From contig MU129063.1 in the NCBI GenBank assembly GCA_014904985.1, positions 89,369 to 153,368 on the forward strand: a stretch of DNA of 64,000 bases, read 5' to 3'. The notes under the pieces are model-generated. The model worked only from the letters and a program-made list of their open reading frames with translations, was not told the origin of the DNA and made no database searches. Positions 49,439 to 63,788 of this stretch are shown one piece after another. Position 1 is the stretch's first letter. Each line of letters opens with the position of its first letter. The position numbers and the translations under genes were made by a program. The DNA comes from Hydnum rufescens UP504. Taxonomy: Eukaryota; Basidiomycota; Agaricomycetes; Cantharellales; Hydnaceae.

Positions 49439-50625
49439 ATGCATTTCCTAGCACCACCTCAGCCCGATTTTGATCTTAAGGCCACAATAGAAATGCTCAA
49501 GTCAACGGCTAGTGGCGTCCTCACTGCCTCGGGACGATGGCTCGCATTTGAAAAAGAGCCTAAAGATCAACCTGGTGCGGAGGACACGGTGTTTAAACCA
49601 ATGAGAACTATCTTTGAGGAAGTTGTCCATGCAATAATTATGAATTCGAACTCCAAGCCTAGCCCGGCGGACTGCTCGACAGGTTTCTTGCAGAGCCGAT
49701 CCATGGTCCTGAGATCGAGTGATAGGTGCGATGACACCAGGTCTGATGGCTATGTGTTACTCAAAGACAGATTGGATGCTGGAGCCGTATCTTGAGCCGG
49801 CGTGGTCCTCTCTTGCGAGTCAAGTGGAACGACGGCGCTCGACAATCAGACGATGTCAGTACTCATCCGGGATTTTGTGCTGCCTTTCTCTGCTCGCCCC
49901 CCTTTGGGACGTCCGCAAGTGTTTGTGGGGTATGCAACCTGTCATGTGGAACGACCCTTGTCGCCGCACATTCGGTATGACCATCGAAAATGCCATGGTT
50001 CTGCTGCCGCTCCTCAGTTATTGTCAGCGAAACATTCAATTTTATTGCTGTGCGTATGTTTGGATCTATATTTGTGACATCCAGTACACTGAGCTGTTAT
50101 TAGAGTCCAAGGCTGCTTGTCGAGTTCTTTGCCGCATTGGCCTTTGCCGACAAGGCATCACTCGGCTTTGATCCCACCATACAGTGCACCTCTGAAGACC
50201 CGATGCGGTTCATCATCACTGTTCATCCACATGATAATTCAAAGGCAAGGAGATTTCGTACTCAGAAGATGATATTGTCGCTTGGTGCTGAGCCGCTCCG
50301 GGGTCAAGGCACTTGCGTTTTCAAACCAATAGAAATAGAGGAGAATGGTGGGGAGAATGGTCCAGTTGTGGTCCTGAAGGACATGTGGATCGATCACGAC
50401 CGTTCGAGGGAACGTGTCATTTTTGCTCAATTGCATAACGACACAAATCCTGAACATAAAAAGTTTGTGAAAAAGCATTTTCTGACTACTGTCTGTCATG
50501 GCGATGCTTGGATCAAGTCAGGTGTCTGCAATGATACTCAACATGGCCTTCTGCACGGATTGAAGCCTACTCCAGATAGTGTCTTTATGTTGCAGCAGCC
50601 ACACCATTTGGATTTAGAAGCCTGA
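49439..50625 (+). pseudogene. FunK1-type fungal protein kinase, N-terminal remnant
   Basis: Order of pieces: FLAPPQPDFDLKATIEMLK, GRWLAFEKEPKDQPGAEDTV and FEEVVHAI in one frame, then RSDGYVLLKDR. In a second frame LWGMQPVMWNDPCRRTFGMT is followed by IENAMV, and in a third ALAFADKASLGFDPTIQ, VVLKDMWIDHDRSRE and TTVCHGDAW. This is the N-terminal half of the FunK1 (fungal-type protein kinase) architecture, with the DxWxDxxR segment visible. The catalytic loop and the rest of the kinase lobe are absent: the protein stops at LDLEA. At least two frame changes make it a pseudogene. Inverted bestrophin fragments flank it. Confidence 0.65.
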
Positions 50626-50764
50626 ATCCCTTGTGGTGCTGAACATCTTTGTGCTGTTGCCCGCCTTCATATTCCCGAGCCCAATATGAACTACTTGCAC
50701 AAGACACACTACTTCTCCCCTAATTTTCAGGGGGATAGTTGGATATATTTCACCAGGTTATTCA

Positions 50765-50877
50765 GGGGAAAATAGGGCCAGATGGGGATGCCCAGCATTA
50801 ATTGTCCATGTTGTAAGGCTGTTTACCTCAAACCTGATGATGATGTCTTACATGAAGTGGTTGGCGTTGAGGTCGTT
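50765..50877 (-). pseudogene. Bestrophin last-exon fragment, minus strand
   Basis: Read on minus from 50877: acceptor TTTCAG, NDLNANHFM, then the FEVNSLTT-like stretch. It matches the start of the bestrophin last exon and continues in the same order as the plus-strand fragment at 48798, so the two form an inverted pair around the FunK1 remnant. Confidence 0.65.
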
Positions 50878-51029
50878 CTGAAATCCTTGCCCATCAAATG
50901 TGTCCGCTCGGTTTCCTTGATTCAAATCATCACTACATCAAGGAGTCTACTGTACAGAGCGGAAAGCCACAACTAACACTTCGCTTCGAACGGATGCAAC
51001 ACAAACACAGTATTTCACGACAAATGGGA
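50878..51029. other. 3' flank of NmrA copy G
   Basis: No gene; matches the 3' flank of other NmrA copies (TTGATTCAAATCAT at 50917). Confidence 0.4.
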
Positions 51030-53882
<2,853 letters not shown>

Positions 53883-54656
53883 CCTACGGTGCCCGAGCAG
53901 GGTCAGGTCAAAACTTTTGCGGAGCTTTTTGCATCCGCAACCAATCACTCTGCACCAGGCCACCCAAATGGTACATTCATAGGTAAAAACAAGGATTAAA
54001 TGTCAAACGCTATTAGTATGTGATAGAACTAGGTCTTACGAAAAACGGAGTCATTTGAGCGAGTTCTCAAAATTTCCTAAAAAGGCAATCCTGCTTTGTG
54101 TAGATTTCTGTGCGTGAGGAGGGGTCGGTAATTAATACATCCATATACACCGTGGTTGTGTGGTATCCATGAGCATGCAAATGTTCAGGATGATGGGATT
54201 TGGGGATGGGCGCGTATTGCTTAGTCAGCAAACCTCTCGCGGAGTCTTCCGAGAAGCGACGGTTTGCTCAGTCAGCAGACTTGTCTCGGGGGGACTCCGC
54301 GAAAGGTTTGGTGACTAAGCGATACGCGCCCACCCCCAAATCCCACCATCCTGAACATTTGCATGCTCATGGATACCATATAATTGCGGTGTATATGGAT
54401 GTATTAATTAACGACCCCTCCTCACACACAGAAATCTACACAAAGCAGGATTGCCTTTTTAGGAAATTTTGAGAACTCGCTCAAATGACTCCGTTCTTCA
54501 TGAGACCTGGTTCTATCACATACTAATAGCGTTTGACATTTAATCCTTGTTTTTACCTATGAATGTACCATTTGGGTGGCCTGGTGCAGAGTGATTGGTT
54601 GCGGATGCAAAAAGCTCCGCAAAAGTTTTGACCTGACCCTGCTCGGGCACCGTAGG
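53883..54656. repeat. 774-bp near-perfect palindrome
   Basis: The sequence from 53883 (CCTACGGTGCCCGAGCAGGG) reads as the complement of the sequence ending at 54656, with only scattered mismatches, up to a centre near 54270. Both arms encode TFAELFASATNHSAPGHPNG and a stop (left on plus, right on minus). The right arm continues into the transposon-like frame at 54540-54911, so the palindrome looks like an inverted duplication of that element's 3' end. A foldback transposon is the alternative. Confidence 0.8.
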
Positions 54657-54911
54657 GACCCCGATTCCCTCATTTGATCGTCGTCTTTTTTTTTCGTAAT
54701 TCACGGCAGCATGCAGATCCGGCACCTCTTCAGCATTGTCGTGAATTTGACCCAGGTTGCCCACTGACCCGTGCCCTGCGACCGCACGTTCTTCTTCCCT
54801 TCTGGCCACGCCAATCTGGCTCACTGTTATGTCCTGTTCCGTCGCTTTGCTCTCGTATTGGGGTGCTATTCCCCATCCTAGTGTTACTCCCTCGGTCTCA
54901 TGATAATGCAA
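54540..54911 (-). CDS. Transposon-like reading frame, 123 residues
   Basis: Acidic, low-complexity protein: ARREEERAVAGHGS, EKKRRRSNEG, then TFAELFASATNHSAPGHPNG at the end. The DNA from 54650 to 54965 recurs, diverged, at 62690-62925, where stops interrupt the frame, so it belongs to a dispersed repeat. Which transposon family is involved is unknown. The last third lies in the palindrome. Confidence 0.4.
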   Translation of the reverse strand: MHYHETEGVTLGWGIAPQYESKATEQDITVSQIGVARREEERAVAGHGSVGNLGQIHDNAEEVPDLHAAVNYEKKRRRSNEGIGVPTVPEQGQVKTFAELFASATNHSAPGHPNGTFIGKNKD

Positions 54912-55164
54912 CTAAAATATTAATTCAGCATTTTGGCACTCTCCGCTGCTCCAAGTTTTTCAGGTAACTGCAGCGTCTGCTTCTGCACCTGGGGATGCAT
55001 GCCAACGTTTCAGCCCCATTCAATGTGTGAAAGTGCCTTCCACACCACGATCAAAACGGATGTCTAGGGTGTCCGAATGGATAATACTGTAATTGATAGC
55101 GACTGGGGAATGGCAGGATCTCATACGGACTGCATGCAGTCGAAGGCTCACATTGATACTTTCA
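54912..55164. other. Intergenic stretch
   Basis: End of the dispersed repeat up to about 54967. Nothing recognised after that. Confidence 0.35.
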
Positions 55165-55660
55165 TCAAACCCTGATACCTGTTCGGCTTAGGGCGTGGCT
55201 AGTCCACACTGGCTTTAATTCACCACCATTCTTGCGCTCAGAAAAGAAGAATTTGTATCCTGCACAGAAAATGGGGCCGTCAGATTTAGATTGGGAGTCC
55301 CGAATTTCAAGTAACGACCCCAGGTTCAAGGTGTACTGCACCGGCAAAACCATTTTGTTTGGATAATGGGTTACGTCCTTGACGGTGTGCGTACATTTGG
55401 GCTCGGAAATGAGACGATAGTCAGGTCCTGTTGGGTCTTTTCAAGAATTATGAGCATAAAGAACGACGGAATGAGTTTTCCATACTTGGAAGGTTTGGCA
55501 GACGAGCAGTTAGGAGTGCGGCTTCCCAATGCCCCCATCTCTGGTACTCTATCAACACCAGGAAAAAAACTAAAGAACAAAAGCCAGTTCCAGAAGTTTC
55601 ACCAGCACACTCAACGGATCCACAATCCAGGCGGTTGACTTATAAGACGAAGCCAGAAGT
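55165..55660 (-). CDS. Unknown gene, 3' part (uncertain)
   Basis: A minus-strand stretch reads DYRLISEPKCTHTVKDVTHY, PNKMVLPVQYTLNLGSLLEI, CAGYKFFFSERKNGG and KPVWTSHALSR to a stop near 55168. Codon use and the run of open frame from about 55430 suggest coding. Upstream, EYQRWGHWEAALLTARLPNL lies in a frame that meets a stop, so an intron or a lesion is near 55440. No family recognised. Confidence 0.35.
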
Positions 55661-56069
55661 ATAAACTCTGGTCGTGCACTTTACCGTCGAGATCCAACAC
55701 GGCACTATCCTGACCCTTAGCCTTCCACACCAAGAATGCACCAGGCAAGGAACGTCATATATTTCCGGGGGGCTAGGCTAAGGGAATCTATTAAGGAGAT
55801 TCGAAGGCGGGCTCAGCATGAGGACGAGGTAAACGTGGCCTAAAGGGACATCTTCAAGTGATTCAGAGCCAGGAGATGAAACAGACATGTGCGGCACTAG
55901 TTCAAGCAATTAGGTGCTGGGAACAAGCACCTAGATGCTGTACGAGATGAGGAAGTCAGGAAATCAAGTGAGACCTATAATGTGCACAATACTTCGAGTG
56001 TTAGTGCGTCACGTGCGTCCGGTTTTCTCCGAAAAAAGCTGTTGATTGACGTCATGAAGCTCCTCTGTC
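55661..56069. other. Intergenic stretch before DUF1769 gene
   Basis: Nothing recognised. It would hold the promoter of the gene at 56070; no clear TATA box. Confidence 0.35.
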
Positions 56070-57139
56070 ATGCCACATATTTGTGTCCTAGCAGGTCCCT
56101 CGCCCTCTTCACTTCATCCTATCCAAGCCAACACTGCCGCCAGGTTCAAGGTCAAGACGTCTACCTACGAAGGCGAGCTCTCCGTATACCTCAAAAATTT
56201 CATAGACGAGCACGGTGTTCCAAGCGTGAAGACCGAGTATTTCGAACATCCAGAACGGCAGGGACGTACATGGTCTATCCAGGCTAGAGGTATGTGGTCC
56301 GCCTACCTGTGATCTCAACTCTCGGCTTTGAAACGAGAGTGCCACCATTATCATTAAATGTATTTTGTCTTCGGGTTTGGGATCCGATAGGGAGGTTCTT
56401 GAACGAGGTGTCGGGGGACAACGTCATGTTTGGCAATGTCTTTGATCGACCTCTCCATCTTCCGTATGGTTCGAGGTGAGTGCCAAATGATCCTTAAGCT
56501 TGACTTCGCGAGATAGGCCAGGACGCTGAGGCTATAGCATGTGCATTCAGTGCCGCTTTGGGGTTTGTAAAGTTGCAGGATTCAACATTGGAGCATGATC
56601 TCCAAGGAGACAAGCCTTGGGCATTGTGAGTCAATAGGAACTTTCGAGCCGATGGGATAATGAGCACGTAAATTTGTAGATCGCCATACTTAGCTACCAT
56701 GCCGTTCCTATCACATACTAAGATCTCTCCTGAGGAAGATCCACCGTCTATCGCCTCTAACATAATAATCGAGGACGCCGGAGGGCTCATACCAAATAGC
56801 ACTGCGCCCATGCAGCCCAATCGTAGAAAGTACTTCTCCTCGCTGGAACACCGTCGCTCAGTCAAACTTGGTCCATCAGACTTTATTCAAACCGACTTTT
56901 GCCACGGACACTTGTCCTTCGACAACAATTCTCTTGCTGTTGATCTCCCGATCGGTTTGTCGTTGAATCTAATGAAGTATTGGCATGGAGGGCGTGCTAT
57001 TTTCGCCTGCTGCAAGAGGAGAGATGATGGCCACGACGGACCAGGGGAGATATTCTGGTGCATGGCATTTGAGCTCAAAGAAGATGGCGATGAGGTGGAA
57101 GAGGATGCAATAGAGGACATTTCGCGAGACATCAATTAA
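56070..57139 (+). CDS. DUF1769 family protein
   Basis: Four exons, about 56070-56289, 56391-56468, 56517-56625 and 56680-57139, form one open frame. The N-terminus (HICVLAGPSPSSLHPIQANT) and STYEGELSVYLKNFIDEHG precede RTWSIQARGRFLNEVSGDNV, MFGNVFDRPLHLPYG and STLEHDLQGDKPWALSPYL. The core FCHGHLSFDNNSLAVDLPIG, then LSLNLMKYWHGGRAIFACC, is the DUF1769 signature (FxxGxLDF..L..PxGxxxxLxKYW). The tail is acidic. The second intron's donor is the less certain one: G|GTTCGA keeps the frame, while the better-looking GTGAGT seven bases later does not. Function unknown. Confidence 0.8.
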
Positions 57140-58339
57140 TATGAGGTGGTTCGGACCTATACACTAGAATACAACAAGGCTCCAAACTGCTGCCGAAATG
57201 AGGAATGAGCCACGGTAGCACTGTTTATTGAGCTGAACGCTCTAACGGGGCAGAAAGACCCGGTCCAGGGGCTGCAGATTCCACCTACACCCACCTTGAG
57301 CCTCAGACCATGGCGCACGCTTCGCTTCTGATGATATATTACAGGATCCGAACCCTGTCGTCACTGATAACGAAGCTTAATGAGCAAGTCGATCTCCCGG
57401 AGTTCACTAAGCATGATCAGATTTCATCACTTGTAATCACATTGCAACCCTACTCACTCGTGGGGTGGAGGACGCGAAGAATATGTCTAAGGGTCCTGGG
57501 AGAAGAGTTGTGCAGACCCTTTTTGTTGGGGGGGCGGGGGGCTCGGTGAGTGTCCCATCGCCCTGGACACCATCTGGGATAGTAAACGACTGGATTCAAG
57601 TCTTCCTCGTACTAGTTAATTGATATGGGCGAGTTGATAGGTCGCTCGTCCTACTCCCCCGTTTGTTCACTTCGATTTCCATCTTTCTCATCCGCTGATG
57701 TGTAGATGGCCTCGCAGAGCGGCATTGCCAACCTCCACCTCGATTCGTTTCTTCTACGGGTCCGCTGTTCAGTATGTCCCTGGGAGAAGCGCACGGTGCC
57801 ATCCCAGTGAAGTTGCTGGAGTAGTGAGTCAACAGCATGCACCATGATACGAGAGAATGTCCCATCAAAATTTAAGCAGAGATGAAGTTCCCCTTAACGT
57901 TCTCCTATTTCTTCTGCTGGGCATTACTATGAGCGGGGGTTTTGTGGTGTATTAGTATTAGTTGCCCTCAACTCTCCGGTGAACTCAAAAAGACTCTGGG
58001 GGTTCGGGGTGAACTGAATGAATCATGCATCGCTTGCTCGATTCTGAAGAGAGGAAGTTGCTCAACCAAGTTCCTGTATTGCATGCTCCCCTAGGAATAT
58101 GGGCAACAGGTAGGGTGGAAAATTTAGGCAAGGGCACCTATTCAAAGGACAGTGTCTTTCAGGGTATTTTTCCTGGGCCAGCAGAGCAATAATATTGATC
58201 ATGGACCAGCCAAAAGGTCGATTTACCTATGATCTCAAGACCAATGTACATCGTAAGGAAGCACGCAGATATGACCGGGCGAACACAGGACATAGAGGAA
58301 ACAGGAAGGAGATGACGAGATTGGGGACTTGGGAGGCGC
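57140..58339. other. Intergenic stretch with dispersed repeat
   Basis: Positions 57530-57630 match 62935-63040 (GATTCAAGTCTTCCTC), part of the same dispersed repeat as 54650-54965. A 79-codon frame at 57310-57549 has no support. Nothing else recognised. Confidence 0.4.
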
Positions 58340-60775
58340 TCAAGGGCTTGCACTCATGGGCCCAGTCTCTTTCATCAAGACATTAGTTATTGCATCCGGG
58401 CCACGACGTACCCACTCCTCGGGAGCCGCATTGACGAACTCGGAGCCAAAGAGATGGCTGTTCGCGGGAGAAAAGGCCCAGGTGTGAATGTCCGGCATTG
58501 TACGCGCTGTAAGGCGGTTAAGCTCGAGCCGGATGATGTTTTGAGTGAAGTGGTCGAGGTTTAGGTCGTTCTGAAATTCAGGTCCGTCAATTATCGGAGA
58601 AAGGGGGATAGTAAAGATACCGATGGAGCGAACCTTGTCATATCCTGTGGAAAGTGCGGTCACGATGCGATGAGTCCCAGTACAATGTGCGACGTCCCGG
58701 TGATAAATACATACCAAACGGATCTAGAATATAATCTTCTTCAGTCTGAAAGTTAAAAAAATGCGAGATCGCAGACGCACTCTCTATCTCTTCGCCGGCG
58801 GCCAAGAATCCAAAGAACATAAATGCCTAACGAGTCGAATTCCAGTAATGCTTCATTCAACGGCTGTACATGGAGTGACCACATGACCACGCACCGCAAC
58901 AAGGGTCGCCGGGACCGTAATCCATTTTAACGGAATCCAGAGTTGGAATGGCTATGGAAAAGTCATTTGATACCCGGAGGGAGTCGCGCACAATTAGACA
59001 TACCAGGAGAAAGCAATAGAGACAGGTGGTTGACCACAAATGGACGGAATATCTGCAACCCCACAGTCACAGTCTACAAAAAGAAATGATGGGACGAGAT
59101 AAAATACATACGAAAATGGGATGGGGGTGGTTAAAACTCGTTCGAGCCCAGTGAGAGCATCCCCCATTATATTAAGGGCATTGAGCATGTTCGCTGGATG
59201 TGTACGAGGAAGATGGGTCAGGTGTGCTGAACGTATCCCGACGGCTCAGTTATCGCGTACTTATAGTAGGCGCATCAAGGTGTTTGCGAGATTGCAGGGT
59301 GGAAACATATGAGCTCTGAAAAACAGTTTAATTGGTAAGGACAGTAGATGATGACTATCGACCACATAAAAATAATAAAAACGTACGATATAGAGAGTGA
59401 TCTCCAACGGAATGTTATGACTGGTAATGCCCTTCCGAGCGCGAGCTCGGGCTTGCGCCTTGCCTGAGACTTCTACGCCCCGTTTGGCTAGAAGCTTCCC
59501 AATGAGGGAAATAGGGAATACGTCATACAGACTAGATTTAGGGGGGGTGCGAGAAGGTAACAGATGTGGAGCCACATCCCCCCATTTATTATCGCCTTTT
59601 TCGGGGCTGCCTTGGGTGAAACTCTGATCGGAGGGGGAGCTAACATCGGTCCCCTCCGACGCGCCTCATTGGGAGACAGAGCATTCGGCGACTGAGATTC
59701 CAGGTCGCCAACGCTTCGCTCTCTGTCCGATGAAACGGAATGCCTTGGTGAGGGCGGTGGAGGCATCCCTCTTGGAAGGGCATAAGGTGGAAGGTACTTG
59801 ACCAGGTGATAGAGGTCTACATATTGTATTCTCAGCTCGCCGCAGAAAATGTCCTCCGAATAGAACAGGAATGTACCTTCGTAATAGATCCCATCTTCTC
59901 CACGAAGATAGTGCTACGGAATTCAATGATAAGTACGATACCCGTCTCTTTAGATTAACGGACGTTGCAATTGGACCTTTACAGCAACACTATGGAGAGA
60001 AACGTAAGAGGCGGGTGACCTATGGGATGCACAAAGAAACTGAATGGCATACGCAAAACCCTCAATAAGATTGATAACAGTTTTCTTCTCAACGAGTGAT
60101 CTTCCCCTCTTTTCCGTCTCGTTAAGCTCATGGTCAGGCCCATCAGCCCACCTATCCTGCAGTAGCGATGGTGAGGATGATATGTGTCAATAGCATCTAC
60201 CTTGGGTCACTCGATCTTGAATTCACAAACGAACCGGGACATGAAACCAGATGAATCGCGAAAGAGTTCTCGAGCCAAAAATAACAGAGGCCCATAGTCT
60301 CCGCCCCTCATTATACCGTTCAAAGGAAGATGACGTTCGATACGAAATGACAAAACCAAGAACCGTACCAAGCCTGTATGCGGGTAAAATGAACCAGTTG
60401 ATAAAATTTTTCCCCAGGGCAAAGAGTCAACGTACACAGTCAGTAGAGTTGGCTGGATGGCTATGTTTTTGCCTTTGGACGCAATTGCGCAAATGACAGC
60501 GGCCCAGGCAGTGAAGAACACTATGACAGCCTACCCGCGAAACGTCGTCATGATCATGCACGTGTAAGCATCGTGTCGTAGAACTTACCCAACAGCGGAA
60601 TAGGGCAGTTGCAAGCACTGCCCTCAAAAGTGATAGGAAGAAACCATCGGGGGCACTTAATGGATCAATGGCATGTACGAACTGAAATTTTGGAGGGAAA
60701 TTGTTTCAGTAGGTTGAAATCCTGGTGGTCTCTAGTTCCAGGACGCACATAGTTATCGGTGGCGTGCCCTTTCAT
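58340..60775 (-). CDS. Bestrophin / RFP-TM family anion channel
   Basis: Fungal bestrophin-like membrane protein, expected to conduct anions. Start at 60775 (MKGHATDNY), then exons at 60681-60589, 60530-60436, 60373-60235, 60156-60041 and about ten in all. Signature pieces: LLRAVLATALFRCW, FFTAWAAVICAIASKGK, LGTVLGFVISYRTSSSFERY (the conserved RTSS..RY segment), KKTVINLIEGFAYAI, HYLRGEDGIYYE, DLYHLVKYLPPYALPRGMPP, DALTGLERVLTTPIPFSY, LPFQLWIPLKWITVPATL, FGFLAAGEEIENPFGYDK and NDLNLDHFTQNIIR. A Ser/Pro-rich loop (SPRHSVSSDRERS) may be regulatory. An 11-nt microexon at 58634-58644 encodes part of GYDK. The junction between FAYAI and HYLRG (60041 to about 59905) does not keep phase with any GT..AG pair I see; this may be a one-base lesion. 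Confidence 0.8.
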
Positions 60776-61992
60776 GCGCTCCACGGTATGAGAATGCACT
60801 GGAGAATTTTTAAGGGGCATTGAAGCAATAGAATGAATCGGCGTTTGAGAAAATCGTGGCCAGGACGGCACTTGGCGACGAACATGCTGTGGCGTTGCGG
60901 TTTTAGCAATATCACCTGATTTACGTAAGCTTTGCGATTCAAATCCTGTCACAGGCTGTCATTCATACCCAGGACCGAAATGACTCATTGCCCTGACTTC
61001 AGGCACGCATTCTACTGTATTCGATGCCGTTGCTGTACAAGCTGTGCCCATAGTCTGGCGGCCGCTCAGACCTTTCTGCTCTACATACTGTTACGGTCTT
61101 AACGATACGTCACACGTCACCCTGGGCAGTATCGTATCGTTAATTGGTGTGTTGTCACGCATCAGAACGGTCTGTATTGTAGTGAGTACTGGGTGTTACA
61201 AGCAAGAAATGCTCAAAATCGCCGAAAATGAGCTATTGTGAAGCCCAGAGCTCCCTCGCTCCACACCCGGGTTCCCGGATGCATATGTGTGAGTGGGAAC
61301 TCAAGCAGGAGATCAATGCGGAGGTCAAGATCATTGGTGTTCAACTACTGTACTCAGATCAGACACTAGACAACCTCTCTGCTAGAAGCAGGGGCCCAGC
61401 ATATCTATCAGTGGCCAGCTTATATGGCTATTTAGGGTGTATCGCACAGTCTTCAAGCTGGTATCGGCAGCAGGGCGGGAATTACGTAAAGTCACATGAT
61501 ATCGCTCTGTGCGGGCATCACTTTTTATCACCAGCAAGTCTCTTATCTGCCTAGGACTGCTGTATCAATGACCAAAAAGAAGAATGGCATTATTATTTGA
61601 CCTCAGAGTCAGCGTCATTTCTATTTTCTCCAGGAACCAAATTCAAGTCTCTATTCTAGGTCAATGAGTATGGCTCTGACTGGGTGGAAGGGTGTCCAAA
61701 TGTTGAAGGATCACTGTCAAGCACTCAAGGATTCACACAACAGTCAGAGCTCAGGCTAACAAGGGTTTGGTACATCCTGAGACACTATACGAGGATGATG
61801 CTGACTAAGCAATGAGTCGCCTGTCCCCCAATTCCAACATGAAATGCCACTAAGAGGTCAAGTGACCCAAAATTGCAATACTGGTCAACAGGACTGAAGA
61901 TAGACAGGTCTGTGGATGGGGATTAGCAGCTAAATAGGTGGCAAGGGGTAGAAGCATGACCTCAGTTATCACCTGCAGCTTGATTACCAGTA
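60776..61992. other. Intergenic stretch
   Basis: Short frames at 60776-60952 (minus) and 61044-61554 (plus) have no recognisable family. From about 61560 the composition turns to repeat-like sequence. No gene supported. Confidence 0.35.
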
Positions 61993-62279
61993 GGGGGTTT
62001 CAGGCTAGAAGAACTTGCCTGGAATTGAGGCTGGAATCAGTGTTGGAATCTGCAGGAATCAAGTTCTGATCCCCACTGCAGTTCCAGCTCTGAGGCTTGA
62101 ATTGACCTGGAATTGTGATTCCAGCATTAAGAACATCATCTAGAATATTTTCCGTCTAAAAATAGTCTCCTGGGCACACACCACAGGCAAGCAGGCCTGT
62201 TTTCACCTTGGGTTCCAAGGCAGATTCCGTCCTCAATTCCATACCAATTCCAGGTAAATTCTTCTAGCCTGAAACCCCC
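61993..62279. mobile_element. MITE, 287 bp, TA target site
   Basis: GGGGGTTTCAGGCTAGAAGA at the left end is inverted at the right end (TCTTCTAGCCTGAAACCCCC), continuing with CCTGGAATT. TA lies just outside each end. There is no coding capacity. It resembles non-autonomous Tc1/mariner-type elements but has ends unlike the element at 32145. Confidence 0.75.
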
Positions 62280-63267
62280 TAATGTATTACTGCTTAAAAC
62301 TATCCAGAAGCCTCATAAAGCATTCCTAAGTTCCCCCAGTGACTCCCTAAAATGAGGTCAAAAAAAGTATTTAGGGTCCCCAGAGGTATGTTCCCGGATT
62401 TGATCACGTGCACCCCCTTGGGTTATGTAGGAGGTTTGGGTGATTCCAGTAGAGAGGAGATGGGGATGGACATCTGCTATATATACTTTTTCAAGGTCAC
62501 TGTCTTCAGATTGGAAATGACCCAGTCTGGTAATGAGACTAGTAGCAGATATTTCCTCGGCAATATCTGGAATTAGGTGTGTTTTAGCGCAGAGTGTTTT
62601 TTTTTCTTCAAAAATGTTAATGAAACAAACAGAACCAAACACAGATCAGTATCAACACCCAGATTCGAGGTTTGACTGATGACAAGCCCTTAGCTGCTGA
62701 GGCGTTTATCTTTTCCTCACCCTTCCTAGTCTCAGCATTGTTGTAAATTGACCCCAGGTTGTCCACTAATCAGCATGTCACCACAGGGCGTTCTTTCATT
62801 CTGGACATGCCCAAGATACTATTCCAGGGCCCAGTGTGGGGTAGTGCTCCCTCAGTCTCATCTTAATGTAACTGAAATATTAATTGTGCATTTGAACATG
62901 CCTAGACCCTAATTTTCTTGTATTTATTTTTGAGGGAGGGAGGGACTCAGTGAGATCCCGTCACCCTAGACACCACTCAAGATAGCAAATGATTAGATTC
63001 AAGTCTTCCTCATAGTTAATTGATATACTGTACTATTTCAACCAACTGTTCAGTCACACGTCACACAGCTGTGTGAACTGAACTGGAAATCTGTGGTTGT
63101 CACACATCACAGGGGCTGTGAACTGGCTTCAGAATGATGTCACAGATGAGGCAAGATACTAGGAAATTACCCTACAGAATGAAGGTGGAGGCCCTACAAG
63201 AGTGTCTGAGCTCTTTAGGGGGTAATCCAAATGCAGAAAAATGTACTAATAGGAACGATACCACGGC
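62280..63267. repeat. Dispersed repeat, right copy
   Basis: Positions 62690-62925 match 54650-54965 and positions 62935-63040 match 57530-57630. Here the two parts are adjacent, so this copy shows the original order of the element. Remaining bases hold no supported gene. Confidence 0.55.
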
Positions 63268-63788
63268 TCAATTCCACCACCTCATATCGTACATTAGATC
63301 CCAGATCTTCTTTTTCCTGTGGCCTCGCCCCTCCTCACTAACTTCAGACTGCTGAGGGAGACTTGGGAGAGTGGCGGATTGTTCAAATGCACCATCTGCA
63401 TCAATATCCTCCACAACAGTCTTCCCAGAAATGAGACCCCCATTCTCTTCATAAAGGTCAGCTCCGACTTCACTGAATAGTGCATGAGAAATCACATCAC
63501 TTAGATGTACATCACTGTCGTCAGTAATATTCTCTGTAAAGGGAGGTTTGTCTTCATCTCCATTACCCGCAAGAGTGGCTTGATTTTGAGTAGCGGGCCA
63601 CACAGACAGGGCTTTCCCTCAACTAGTCTTCTTCTTCCGAGGCACTGAACATGGCTGTGAGTGGGGAGCCGATAATTCTGCCCAAAATGTGGGATTGGCG
63701 GTTGGCAACTCTTGAAGGGATTGGAGTACAGCAGGGCTACAAAAGCTATCCTGTGAAAGATTGAATTCCCCTGAGTGGCACATCTCAA
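63268..63788 (-). pseudogene. Transposon-associated reading frame
   Basis: A minus-strand frame reads ELPTANPTFWAELSAPHSQP, a stop, then WPATQNQATLAGNGDEDKPP, SDVHLSDVISHALFSEVGAD and EEGRGHRKKKIWDLM. It is acidic, then basic, without a catalytic motif. Its position next to the dispersed repeat suggests it belongs to it. I cannot name the family. The gene may continue past the window's right edge. Confidence 0.35.

Noticed and set aside
54200..54472. A 90-codon frame in the centre of the palindrome
   Set aside because: It crosses the symmetry axis and is a by-product of the inverted repeat.
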